Under the pieces are notes generated by a model. That model was not told the DNA's origin. It saw nothing but the letters and a program-made list of their open reading frames with translations, and made no database searches. Shown piece after piece: positions 8,550 through 17,076 of a DNA stretch of 64,000 nt. The stretch spans positions 62,001-126,000 of the forward strand of contig NZ_PSZE01000015.1 in the NCBI RefSeq assembly GCF_002933465.1, given 5' to 3'. The position numbers were made by a program, and so were the translations under genes. The DNA comes from Nocardia nova. GTDB taxonomy: Bacteria > Actinomycetota > Actinomycetes > Mycobacteriales > Mycobacteriaceae. Within the stretch, counting starts at the first letter, position 1, and each line of letters opens with the position of its first letter.

Positions 8550-8875
8550 TATCGGTCGTCTCTGGGCAGCGGTATCCCGGTCTCCGCGGCGATACCAGCG
8601 AGATTCGCGTTCGCGTAGGCGACGGCCGCCTCGGCGGTCTCGCGGTACTCGGGCAACGACGTTGCGGGGACCACCCTCGGGATTGATCAGTCCGATGCTG
8701 ATCGGTGTGCCGGTCGCCGGCCGGTCGGGGAAAGCGCTCGCGGGGCTTCGATGACGGCGGTGGGGCCGCCGGTGCCGGGGTCGCCGCACGCGGCGGCGAG
8801 AGCGAATGCGGGGATGAATGCGAGGAGGCCGAGACGGCCGGATCCACTGCTGCCGGATCGTGTGGTGAGATGCAC
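8550..8875 (-). pseudogene. LivK-type ABC substrate-binding lipoprotein, N-terminal remnant
   Basis: Starting at ATG 8875, the frame encodes a type II signal peptide with hydrophobic LGLLAFIPAFALAAAC, in which the cysteine after LAAA is the lipobox. Further pieces occur in two other frames: TPISIGLINPEGG and LPEYRETAEAAVAYANANL. In intact branched-chain amino-acid/aromatic acid binding proteins these occur in this order (IGLxNPEGG...EYxEAAEAAVxYxNxNLGGI). At least two frameshifts and loss of the remaining ~300 residues are implied. This is evidence for a former ABC uptake system here. Confidence 0.6.
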
Positions 8876-9019
8876 GGGAGTTTCCTTGTCCGGTCCGGCC
8901 GAGGTCGCGCGAAGATCGACCTCGCCCGGGCCCTGGGGACCTGCCGCGAAACGATGACGCCGAGTCGTCGATGACTGCGGGCGGTTTCGGGCAAGTGTGG
9001 TGCAATGAGGGTGTTCGGC

Positions 9020-9796
9020 TCAGACGTCGTACTGGTACTTGCGGCTCGTCCCGCCGTCGACGGTCAATGTCTGACCGGTCACCCAGTCGGATTGGTCGGT
9101 CAGAAAGAACAGCAGTGCCGCAGCGATATCGCGCGCTTCCCCGATACGGCCCAGGGGTACCCAGGCATCGGCCGCCGCGAGACGGTCCGCATCGAGATTC
9201 ACCGACGTTCTCGGGGTCAGGGTTACACCGGGTGCCACGGCGTTGACGCGGATCTTCGGGGCGAGTTCCAGTGCGGCCGTGCGGACGAGGTTGGTCAGGC
9301 CCGCCTTGGCCGCACCGTAGATCGCGTGGTTGGGTGCCGATCGCTGGCCGGACACGGAGGCAACGAAAGCCATCGCCCCGCCGTCGGGCATGTACCGTGA
9401 GCCGATCTGCATCGCCAGGAACTGGTGACGAAGGTTCAGGTCGAGCGAGCGAGACCAGTTGTCATCGCTGATATCGACCAGTGGTGCCCATTCGGCGATA
9501 CCGACGATATCGGCCAGGCCGCGCACCGGCCCGAGCCGATCGACGGCTTCGGCGAATATCGATTCCATCGAATTCCGATCCGTCACATCCCCGCTGATCG
9601 CGACTCCACCGATTTCGTCTGCCACCGAACTCGCGCGATCTTCGTCGAGATCTACGCACGAAACCTTCCCGCCTACGGATGCGGCCGCGTGTGCGGCCTG
9701 CCGGCCGATGCCCTGGCCGGCCCCCAGCACGATGACGTGTCGTCCGGCGAGGCTCGAAAGACCTCGGTAGTCGGGGGTCGACTCGATGTACTCCAC
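9020..9796 (-). CDS. Short-chain dehydrogenase/reductase
   Basis: A 258-residue SDR with LGAGQGIGRQA as the glycine motif and an acidic residue after strand 2 (VDLDED), favouring NAD. The usual NNAG is replaced by ADIVGIAEW, a variant known in some SDR groups. The catalytic Ser, Tyr and Lys are visible in SVSGQRS and AIYGAAKAG. The C-terminus DWVTGQTLTVDGG is standard. A GTG start at 9796 has GGGAG at good spacing. It is divergent from the Baeyer-Villiger monooxygenase and could make the ketone that enzyme uses. Confidence 0.75.
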   Translation of the reverse strand: MEYIESTPDYRGLSSLAGRHVIVLGAGQGIGRQAAHAAASVGGKVSCVDLDEDRASSVADEIGGVAISGDVTDRNSMESIFAEAVDRLGPVRGLADIVGIAEWAPLVDISDDNWSRSLDLNLRHQFLAMQIGSRYMPDGGAMAFVASVSGQRSAPNHAIYGAAKAGLTNLVRTAALELAPKIRVNAVAPGVTLTPRTSVNLDADRLAAADAWVPLGRIGEARDIAAALLFFLTDQSDWVTGQTLTVDGGTSRKYQYDV

Positions 9797-10049
9797 AGTA
9801 GTTACTCCCTCGTTCCGATCACCTGGCTGCTGAAGGCAGCCAAGAGCGTATTCACAATGAGGAAAATCCTTTCGAATTCAGGAATGTCGCGACAGTACCT
9901 CTCCGGGTGTGGCGCAGGCAACAGCAGACTCGAAAGAGCCTGGATGTCAGGCGGATTCGGTATCGATCCTTGCCCGAGTGTGGTGTCGCTGCTACCGTCA
10001 CTTTCGCTCTGACGAAAATAAATTCACAATAGTGAAAGATGGCGATGCG

Positions 10050-11963
10050 ATGACCGTGAACGAGGTCTTTATTCGGCGGGCAGTAGAGCGAGCCGACCTG
10101 CACGCGCTGCGGATGTCGCTGTTCCAGATCACCGGCGAACGCTGGCTTCTGGAACTGCCGCCCGATACCGAACCGATCTGGGACCCCTTGCGGATGCGTG
10201 CTGTCCCGGACCCCGGAGGCAGTGCTGAATCCGACAAGAACGCCAGGCGAATCCGGGGATTGGCTGTACAGTTGCTGGCCGCCGGACTAGATGACGTTGC
10301 CGAGGCCGTCCCCGCCGACGACGAGTTGCGCACGATGCTGGCTTCGTTCAATGGCGCCGAGATGACGGAGGCCGAATACCGGCTTCATCGTGACGAACTC
10401 GCGTTCGAGCCGTATCCCAGAGCAGTCGAATGGTCGAATGGAATCCCGGAACGTGCGACCGAGTTCCACGTGGCGATCGTGGGCGCGGGTTTCAGCGGAA
10501 TTGCGGCCGCCGTGCAGCTCGAACGGCTCGGCATCCGATATACGATCTATGAGCGTCGGAGCGAAATCGGCGGGACATGGAGCATCAACACTTACCCCGA
10601 CGCTCGCGTCGACACCACGAGTCTGTCCTACCAGTTCAGCTTCGAAAAGAAGTACCCGTGGTCGGAGTACTTTGCGCGGCAGGGAGAAGTTCGGCGGTAC
10701 TTGGAGTACGTCGCCGAAAAGTACAACGTATCGGACCATATATGTTTCGAACACGAGATTCGTTCGGCGCGGTTCGACGGTCATACGCAGTCGTGGAACC
10801 TCGAGGTGGCGGGTCCCGGGGCCATGGAGTCCGTTACCGCCGATTTCGTTGTCAGCGCATCGGGATTGTTCAGTACCGCGAAGAAGATAGAGTTCGACGG
10901 TATCGAGGACTTTGCGGGCCGAGTCGTGCACACGACGGACTGGAGCGACGAAATTGCCGTTGCGGGACGGCGGGTCGCCGTGATCGGCAACGGGTCGACC
11001 GGTGTTCAGTTGCTGTCCAGGATCGCGGAAAGTGCCGCGCATGTCGATGTATTCGTCCGGACGCCGCAGTGGATTTCACCAAGGGAGCGCTACGGCGAGC
11101 CCATCCCCGTGGAAACACGCTGGCTGATAAACAACCTGCCGTATTACGAAAACTGGTTCAACTACGCGAGTATCCGTCCGGGGTTGATGGCGGAGGCCGT
11201 CCAGGAAGTCGACCCGGAGTGGCAGGCACAGGGCGGGCTGATCAGTGCGGCGAACGATAGAATACGCAAATATCTCACCGAGTACATTTCCGGGCAACTC
11301 AAGGCCGATACGGATTTGGTCGAGCGCCTGGTGCCCCGCCACGCACCGATGGCCCGGCGCTTGATCGTCGACAACGGGTGGTATCGCACGCTGCTGCGTG
11401 ACAATGTCGAGTTGGTCACCGAGTCGATCGAGCGATTCACCGTCGGCGGGATTCTCACGTCCGCCCGCCGGGAGTACAAAGCGGACCTGGTGGTGGCCGC
11501 GGTGGGCTTCAGTGTCGAAAAATATGTCTGGCCCGCCCAGTATCGAGCAGCGGATGGCACCACTTTGGAGGAAACGTGGGCCGATCGAGGGCCACGCGCA
11601 TACCTGGGAATGGCCGTCCCCAACTTCCCGAATCTGTTCATCATGTACGGCCCGAACGGACAGAACCGCGTCGGTTCACTGATCACCCACATCGAGAGTT
11701 GGGCCGCCTACATCGCCCAATGCATCGTAGGAGTCGTCGAGGGAGGGCACCGAAGTATCGAGGTCACCCCGGCGGCATGCGACGAATACAACGAGTCGAT
11801 GGACGAGGCCACTGTGAATCTGGTCTGGCTCGAAGAGGCCTCACGCGATCGAAACTACTACGTCGACAGGAATGGCCGGCAATCCGTCGGTGCGCCGTGG
11901 CGGGCCGCGGACTACTACGGGATGCTGTCGCGTCCCGACTTCGGCAAGTTCTCGTTCGGCTGA
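10050..11963 (+). CDS. Baeyer-Villiger monooxygenase (4-hydroxyacetophenone monooxygenase-like)
   Basis: A flavin monooxygenase of 637 residues that would insert oxygen next to a ketone carbonyl, giving an ester, using FAD and NADPH. FAD-binding GAGFSG is at 145-150. The Baeyer-Villiger fingerprint FAGRVVHTTDW is at 288-298, and the NADPH motif GNGSTG is at 313-318. An N-terminal extension of ~135 residues before the first Rossmann fold, and the total length, match the 4-hydroxyacetophenone monooxygenase type (about 640) rather than cyclohexanone monooxygenases (about 540). ATG 10050 fits this length; no strong ribosome site is seen. The esterase gene follows by 105 bases. Confidence 0.85.
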   Translation: MTVNEVFIRRAVERADLHALRMSLFQITGERWLLELPPDTEPIWDPLRMRAVPDPGGSAESDKNARRIRGLAVQLLAAGLDDVAEAVPADDELRTMLASFNGAEMTEAEYRLHRDELAFEPYPRAVEWSNGIPERATEFHVAIVGAGFSGIAAAVQLERLGIRYTIYERRSEIGGTWSINTYPDARVDTTSLSYQFSFEKKYPWSEYFARQGEVRRYLEYVAEKYNVSDHICFEHEIRSARFDGHTQSWNLEVAGPGAMESVTADFVVSASGLFSTAKKIEFDGIEDFAGRVVHTTDWSDEIAVAGRRVAVIGNGSTGVQLLSRIAESAAHVDVFVRTPQWISPRERYGEPIPVETRWLINNLPYYENWFNYASIRPGLMAEAVQEVDPEWQAQGGLISAANDRIRKYLTEYISGQLKADTDLVERLVPRHAPMARRLIVDNGWYRTLLRDNVELVTESIERFTVGGILTSARREYKADLVVAAVGFSVEKYVWPAQYRAADGTTLEETWADRGPRAYLGMAVPNFPNLFIMYGPNGQNRVGSLITHIESWAAYIAQCIVGVVEGGHRSIEVTPAACDEYNESMDEATVNLVWLEEASRDRNYYVDRNGRQSVGAPWRAADYYGMLSRPDFGKFSFG

Positions 11964-12068
11964 GCCGGTCTGCTCGGTGCGCGCCGGTGCCGGATATCGG
12001 CCGGCCTGCCAGGACTCGACCGGAGAGACGACGAGAGAAATGCATCCGATTACCGAAGGACCGCAGAT

Positions 12069-13049
12069 ATGAGTGAGATGAGCGAATTCGTCCGGGGGCT
12101 GTTGCCCGGGGGCGATCCGGCGAGTGGGAATCGTATCCCGGCGCCGTCGATCAACCGGCTGCCGGGCGACACAGTCGCCGCCGGCCGGGTCATGGCGGGT
12201 GTACATATAGCCCTCGCCGGTACTGCTGATTCGATCGAACTCGAATACCGGATGGGTACCGAGGTAGGATTTGCCGCACCGGCGCTGAAGCCGGCGCTTA
12301 CCGTTCGGGTCGTGGGGGCCCATTCGACGGCCGTGCCGATCGCGGCCCCGGAGGGTCGTATCGAGGTTCCGCTACCCTCGCGTCCTGCGGATGCCACGGT
12401 CCGGATCTACCTTCCGGAGACGAATGCCTTCGAACCTCTCGGTATCTCGGCGAATAGCGGAGTAATTGCTCCGGTGCGATATTCACGGCGCTGGGTTGTC
12501 TACGGTGACTCGATTTGCCAGGGGTGGTCGGTGTCGGAGGCCGGCCTGGCGTGGCCGTCGCTGGTGGCGGAACGGTTGTCGATCGACGCGGTGAACCTCG
12601 GGTTCGCCGGATCCGCACGGGGCGAGCTCGAGGCGGCAGCTGTGGTGGCAGCGTCCGGCGCGGATGCTGTGGCGATCGCGTGGGGCACGAACTCATGGGC
12701 CACGATCCCCATGGATCCCGGGTTGATCGCCGAAACTATGCGCGTATTCCTGGCGACAGTACGGCGGGGGCTTCCCGGTGTGCCCATCGTAGTGATGAGC
12801 CCGATCGTCAGGCCGGGTGCCGAAGCCGCGAAGAACCGATTGGGTGCCACGCTGGCGCAGTTGCGCTTCGCGCTGGAGGCCGCCGTCGAGGCGATCGACA
12901 GCTCTCCGCCGATTACGCTGATTCGAGGGCTGGATCTGCTGACTCCGGAGGATCTCGTCGACGGTATCCATCCCGGAGACAAGGGGCATGCTGCGCTCGC
13001 CGCCGCCGTGCTGCCGACGGTGGCGCGGCAGTTGGCCGGATGTCCTTGA
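12069..13049 (+). CDS. SGNH-family esterase
   Basis: A 326-residue GDSL/SGNH hydrolase. An N-terminal beta-rich domain (residues 1-135) precedes the catalytic domain. Block I is VVYGDSICQGW (nucleophile Ser148), block II glycine lies in GFAGSA, block III is WGTNSW (Asn208), and block V is DGIHPGDKGH with Asp298 and His301. This is the two-domain carbohydrate-esterase-like architecture. GAAGGA precedes the ATG. Placed right after the Baeyer-Villiger enzyme, it most likely hydrolyses the ester that enzyme forms, giving an acid and an alcohol or phenol. No signal peptide is seen, so it acts in the cytoplasm. Confidence 0.8.
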   Translation: MSEMSEFVRGLLPGGDPASGNRIPAPSINRLPGDTVAAGRVMAGVHIALAGTADSIELEYRMGTEVGFAAPALKPALTVRVVGAHSTAVPIAAPEGRIEVPLPSRPADATVRIYLPETNAFEPLGISANSGVIAPVRYSRRWVVYGDSICQGWSVSEAGLAWPSLVAERLSIDAVNLGFAGSARGELEAAAVVAASGADAVAIAWGTNSWATIPMDPGLIAETMRVFLATVRRGLPGVPIVVMSPIVRPGAEAAKNRLGATLAQLRFALEAAVEAIDSSPPITLIRGLDLLTPEDLVDGIHPGDKGHAALAAAVLPTVARQLAGCP

Positions 13050-13155
13050 TCGAAAGCTTGGGCGAGCCGGCCGCCGCGGTCCGGCATCTCGGCGGCACGG
13101 GTGCCTATGTATTCTAATCGGCGAAAGATGTTTCGCGATATAGAAAGAAGCGTCC

Positions 13156-14028
13156 ATGTCCCGCCAGTCACCGGCAGTTAAGCGAGTGGCAGCCATTCTC
13201 GAGTTTCTGGCCGACCATCCCGAGGAGTTGATGAGCCTCTCGGAGATCTCCCGGTCTGCCGGGCTGAGCGCGGCAACGGCCCACGCAATGCTCAACGGCC
13301 TGGCCGACGAGGGCCTTTTGATCAAGGATCCGTCGTCGAAAAAATACGGCCTGGGGCCGACTCTGGTCCGGCTGGGCCGGGCCGCGGGTGCCCGGGACGA
13401 CGACGTGCAGGCGATCGCGCAAGCGGAGATCAACAGGCTGAACGAGGAAATCGGCCGGCATATCGTTGCCACCCGGGTCATCGGCAGGCACGTTGTCATC
13501 GTCAAGCAGGCGGGCAACGTCGGACCGTGGAGCATGACAGTGCAGGTCGGCCACCGCGTGGAATTCAGGCCGCCGATCGGCACCGTGTTCTTGGCCTGGT
13601 CCGACAACGCCGACGTCGAGAAATGGCTCCGGCAGGTCGACGCTGTGGCCTCGGATGCGGCGATTGCCCGGTGCCTCGAGGCTTTGGAGGGCGTGCGCAG
13701 ACGGGGATATGCCGCCGCGCGGAATGTAGCGGAAGACAACGAACAGCGAGCAGAGTCCGGGCAAGCACTCGGCGCCGGCCTGGATACACTGCTGGCCGGC
13801 GAATACTTCCTGAACGAGATCGACGATGAGCAATATTACTCGATGATCCAGACCGCCGCGCCGGTCTTCGACGCGCACGGGCAGGTCACCTTGGCGATCG
13901 CCTCGTCCTACGCCGGCACCGTCATCTCCGGTCGCAGTGTCCGAGCGGAGGCCGAAGCTGTTGTCGCGGCTGCGGGTCGCGTGACCAGATGTATTCACGG
14001 GCGAATGCCCGACGGCTTGGGCGGGTGA
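13156..14028 (+). CDS. IclR-family transcriptional regulator
   Basis: A 290-residue regulator with an N-terminal winged helix (AVKRVAAILEFLADHPEELMSLSEISRSAGL...AMLNGLADEGLL, roughly 6-60) and a C-terminal effector domain of IclR type, ending in the small-molecule pocket region AIASSYAGTVISGRSV. It is downstream of and co-directional with the monooxygenase and esterase genes and probably controls them, with a ketone-derived acid or phenol as effector. AAAGAAG lies before the ATG. The effector is an inference. Confidence 0.8.
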   Translation: MSRQSPAVKRVAAILEFLADHPEELMSLSEISRSAGLSAATAHAMLNGLADEGLLIKDPSSKKYGLGPTLVRLGRAAGARDDDVQAIAQAEINRLNEEIGRHIVATRVIGRHVVIVKQAGNVGPWSMTVQVGHRVEFRPPIGTVFLAWSDNADVEKWLRQVDAVASDAAIARCLEALEGVRRRGYAAARNVAEDNEQRAESGQALGAGLDTLLAGEYFLNEIDDEQYYSMIQTAAPVFDAHGQVTLAIASSYAGTVISGRSVRAEAEAVVAAAGRVTRCIHGRMPDGLGG

Positions 14029-14097
14029 CCGGGCTTCGCTGTAATGGGCGTATCCGGCGGCGGTATCCGGAGCCGAAACCGCTCCGCATGGAATCCG

Positions 14098-14724
14098 CTA
14101 TGTGCCGACCAACGGTAGTCCGGTAGCCAGGATTGCTTCCATGGACCGGACCGCCGCCCGATGCCGTTCCGGCGCCGTTGTCGCGGACAGGTATGTCAAT
14201 CCCGACGACAGCGATATGACGACATCGACCAAGGCCTGTGGGTCGGTGCCGGGGGCGAGCTCCCCCCGGGCGACGGCATCGTTGACCAGCCGGCCGTACA
14301 GTTCCTCTTCAGCCTCTCGGCGGCGAGACCGCAACGCGGCGAGTTGCGACAGGTGGCTGGTCTCGAACGACAGTGTCGCCTCGAATCTGGTTATCGAGGG
14401 ATATTTCGCCACGGAGGCGAGCGCCTCCTCGAGGACGGCGGTGAGTCGGCCGACCAGAGTGGTTCCCCGATCGGCCGCTTCCCGGAGCTGCCCGACCACC
14501 TCTTCCTGCACCGATTCCAATGTCGCCACGACCAGAGATTCCTTGGACGGGAAGTAGTGATAGATCGCGGCGCTGGTGAGCTGCGCCTCGCGGGCGATCG
14601 CCTTCATGGTGGCGTTGGCGTAGCCGACCTCGGCGACGTGCTTTATGGTGGCAGCCTTGATCCGTCGGCGAGTCTGGTCCCCGTCGGCGCCCATCGGGCG
14701 GCCTATTTGGGCGGTCGCACCCAT
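14098..14724 (-). CDS. TetR-family transcriptional regulator
   Basis: A 208-residue TetR repressor. The N-terminal HTH (ADGDQTRRRIKAATIKHVAEVGYANATMKAIAREAQLTSAAIYHYFPSKESL, given here in short form: GYANATMKAIA then SAAIYHYFPSKE) spans about 15-60, and an all-helical ligand domain follows. GGGAGGG lies 5 bases before ATG 14724, which was preferred to the upstream in-frame start at 14772. A close paralogue, truncated after the HTH, lies at 16.7-17.0 kb. Between them is a destroyed sensor kinase. Target genes are not evident. Confidence 0.75.
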   Translation of the reverse strand: MGATAQIGRPMGADGDQTRRRIKAATIKHVAEVGYANATMKAIAREAQLTSAAIYHYFPSKESLVVATLESVQEEVVGQLREAADRGTTLVGRLTAVLEEALASVAKYPSITRFEATLSFETSHLSQLAALRSRRREAEEELYGRLVNDAVARGELAPGTDPQALVDVVISLSSGLTYLSATTAPERHRAAVRSMEAILATGLPLVGT

Positions 14725-14999
14725 CTGTCCCTCCCGTCCTGTGGACTCGTATTGTCCCATGGACACACCCACTCGGCCCCGGCATGCCCTGGAATCGGAT
14801 CGTACGACCGCCTCCTGCCCACCGAGCGAGCGCGGGATCGATCTGTTCTGCGAAGCCGACGGCAGTGTGCCCGGCGGCGATCGCTGTCGGGCACGAACGG
14901 GCCGGGAGCCGCTGCGATTCCGGATTCCCGGCGAAAGAGCCGCGAGCGTCCGGCTCCGCTCGAAAGGCGGGAAGCGGCGATTCGAGCCGCCCGGAGCTC

Positions 15000-16180
15000 A
15001 GCCGTGGCGCGGGCGCGGCGCCGGCCATGATGTGTTCCAGAAGGCAGACGAGCACCTGTTTGGCCCGTCCGCGGAGCGAAGGCGATGCCCAGCCCTGGTC
15101 CTCGACTTCCACCACGACTCCGCGCCCGACCATGTTGCCGTGGATGGATACCGGCGCCTCCGGTGGAGAGAAGACCGCCGCATTGTCGATGAGCTCGGCC
15201 AGCAGGTGGATGAGGTCGGCGACGGCAGTGCCGGAAACCATCGCCTCGGGAAGGCGGACTGCCCCCACTCGGGCCAGGCTCGGTCTCCGACACCGCGCTG
15301 CGCACGATGTCCTCCAGCAGGACAGGCTCTCGCCACCGCCGCCCCGGCTGTCCGCCCCCGAGGATCAGCAGATTTCTCGGCATTGCGTCGGGCGCGTGTG
15401 GTCAGGTGGTCGAGATCGAACAGGAGTTGCAGATGTACGGGGTCGTTCTGCAGTGATTCCGCGAGATCGAGCACCTCCAACTGCTTGCGGACCACAACCT
15501 GGTTTCGGTAGGCGATATCGAGGAACACCTTGGCGAATCCAGACCGGGTTCGTGCCTGCTCCACCGCGGCGGACACCGCAGTGCGGCTGGGCGATATCGA
15601 AAGCTTCTGCTACTTGGTCGATCTCATCGGTCCCCGGGCGGACGAGCCCGATCTCGGCATCCAGATCCACCGGCTTCCCGTTCTGGATCCGCTCGATCAT
15701 CGAGGGCAAGGTGCGGTGGACGAGCTCGAGACTCCGGGACCGCAGTGTCTGTAGCCGTTTCACCAGCCGGCGCGCCAGGATCACCGCGAGTCCGAATGTG
15801 GCCGCAGTGACGAGCAGAACCGCGAGGCCGGCCCAGAGAGTCCGCGTCGCCGAGGTGCTCGCCGCCTCGTCGGCGGTCCGGGTCGCGTGCGAAACCTGGA
15901 TATGGAACAGGTCGAGTAACCGTGCGCTCATCCCTTCCTCGGCAGCCACCCGATCGGGATACGGGATCGAGGGCTGTCCGCGTTCCGCGACGTCGTTCGC
16001 ACCGTCGGCCGCCGAACTCCATTCCGGGCTGTCGATCAGCTGTTGATAGGCGTTCTGGGTGGGATCGGCGAGCTGCGATACCAGCGGTTCGAGCTGCGCG
16101 TAGACCGCGCTGTACGGGGCTGAGACGGTGGGCCGGTGTGCCGGGTCGGCTTGGTCGATTCGCCCGGGGCAAGGGATGGA
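15000..16180 (-). pseudogene. Sensor histidine kinase, multiply frameshifted
   Basis: The order of a membrane sensor kinase can be followed across four frames. It starts with an extracytoplasmic helical domain (YAQLEPLVSQLADPTQNAY, about 16120-15900). Next are the transmembrane segment LWAGLAVLLVTAATFGLAVI and a HAMP-like DEIDQVAEAFDIAQ ending near 15580. Then come RKQLEVLDLAESLQNDP and LFDLDHLTTRARRNAE (15576-15375), NLLILGGGQPGRRW (15383-15275), and the ATPase N-box region LIHLLAELIDNAAVFSPPE with VVVEVEDQG (15268-15000). Shifts lie near 15575, 15380 and 15270, and the end is missing. The domain order matches the nitrate/ATP-binding sensor kinases common in actinobacteria. Confidence 0.65.
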
Positions 16181-16208
16181 TCGTCTACCGGGGCCGCGTG
16201 ATCGCGGC

Positions 16209-16391
16209 TCAGTTAGCGTCCTTACCGCCCTCGCGCGCCTTGGCCAGCCACCCGTACACCGTGTTCTTGTGAAATCCCAGCGTGACGGCCACTTCTTCGG
16301 GATGCGCGCCCGCGGCAACCTGCTCCACCGCCCGCATCCGCAGCACCTCGAGGGTCTTGTGATCCAGCTTCCGGCCGTCGTTGTCGCGCAC
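16209..16391 (-). pseudogene. IS630-type transposase, N-terminal HTH fragment
   Basis: A 60-residue frame reads LDHKTLEVLRMRAVEQV and TLGFHKNTVYGWLAKARE, the homeodomain-like DNA-binding start of IS630/Tc1-mariner transposases. It stops after GGKDAN, where the second HTH and DDE domain should follow. Intact proteins are about 340-370 residues. It abuts the broken sensor kinase and is evidence for insertion-sequence activity in the damage of this area. Confidence 0.65.
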
Positions 16392-16716
16392 CCCGAAATT
16401 CTCCCAGCACCGCGCCAGGAAACTCGGGAATTACCCTGGCGAGTCTCAACTTACTTACGAACTCCTTATTATCTAATCAAGCTAGATCTCTCGGCAAGAC
16501 CTAATTGACGCGTTCTGCCATTTCGCAGGCAGTTCGGCAAATGTTGAATCCCACCCCTGAGTAGACGCTTCAACGACTACCACAGCCGAATGGGCGAGCA
16601 ACCCGGTTCCGAAGCGGTTCAGAGCCGTGCCGAATACATTGAGTATCGATCTCGAGTCGCCGGTTCTCGGCACGACAGTGAATGTGGTTCATTCGGGGGT
16701 TAACGCTCGGTGCGTC

Positions 16717-16992
16717 GCCGACCAGCGTCGATTCGATGGCCGCCGCGGCTTCGAGCCTGCGCATCACTTCATCGAGCGTCGATACGAGGGTATCGACGAC
16801 GAGGGCCTCTTTCGAGCGAAAATGATGGTAGATCGCCGCACTGGTCACGTTGGCCTGTTCGGCGATCGCCTTCATCGTGGCATTGGCGTAGCCGACGTCC
16901 GCCATGTGGTTCATTGCGGCGGTCTGGATGCGCCTTCGAGTGCGATCTCCGTCGGCGCCGGTCGGGCGCCCTATATGCGCAGGCGCACCCAT
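16717..16992 (-). pseudogene. TetR-family regulator, 3'-truncated
   Basis: From ATG 16992 (GGAGGG 10 bases upstream) the product matches the TetR gene at 14098-14724: IGRPTGADGDRTRRRI, GYANATMKAIA and TSAAIYHHFRSKEALVVDTL, then IESTLVG. After about 92 residues similarity ends and unrelated residues follow to 16570. Only the HTH and first helix of the ligand domain remain. A 92-residue HTH-only protein could still be made and could compete for an operator, but this is speculative. From 16393 to 16570 nothing coding is recognised. Confidence 0.65.
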
Positions 16993-17076
16993 TACCAATC
17001 TCCCTCCACTCGCGGATCCCTACTTTCGCATGTGGACGTCGTGGACGGAAAAGCGACGGCCTGATCGGGTGCGCGG

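Noticed and set aside
7659..9005. A 448-codon minus-strand open frame
   Set aside because: It is the arginine- and proline-rich shadow of two SDR genes and a lipoprotein remnant, without any domain pattern.
16570..16716. C-terminal half of the TetR fragment as a new ligand domain
   Set aside because: Residues after VGDA are Arg/Asn/Cys-rich and match no TetR C-terminal pattern; a chance extension.
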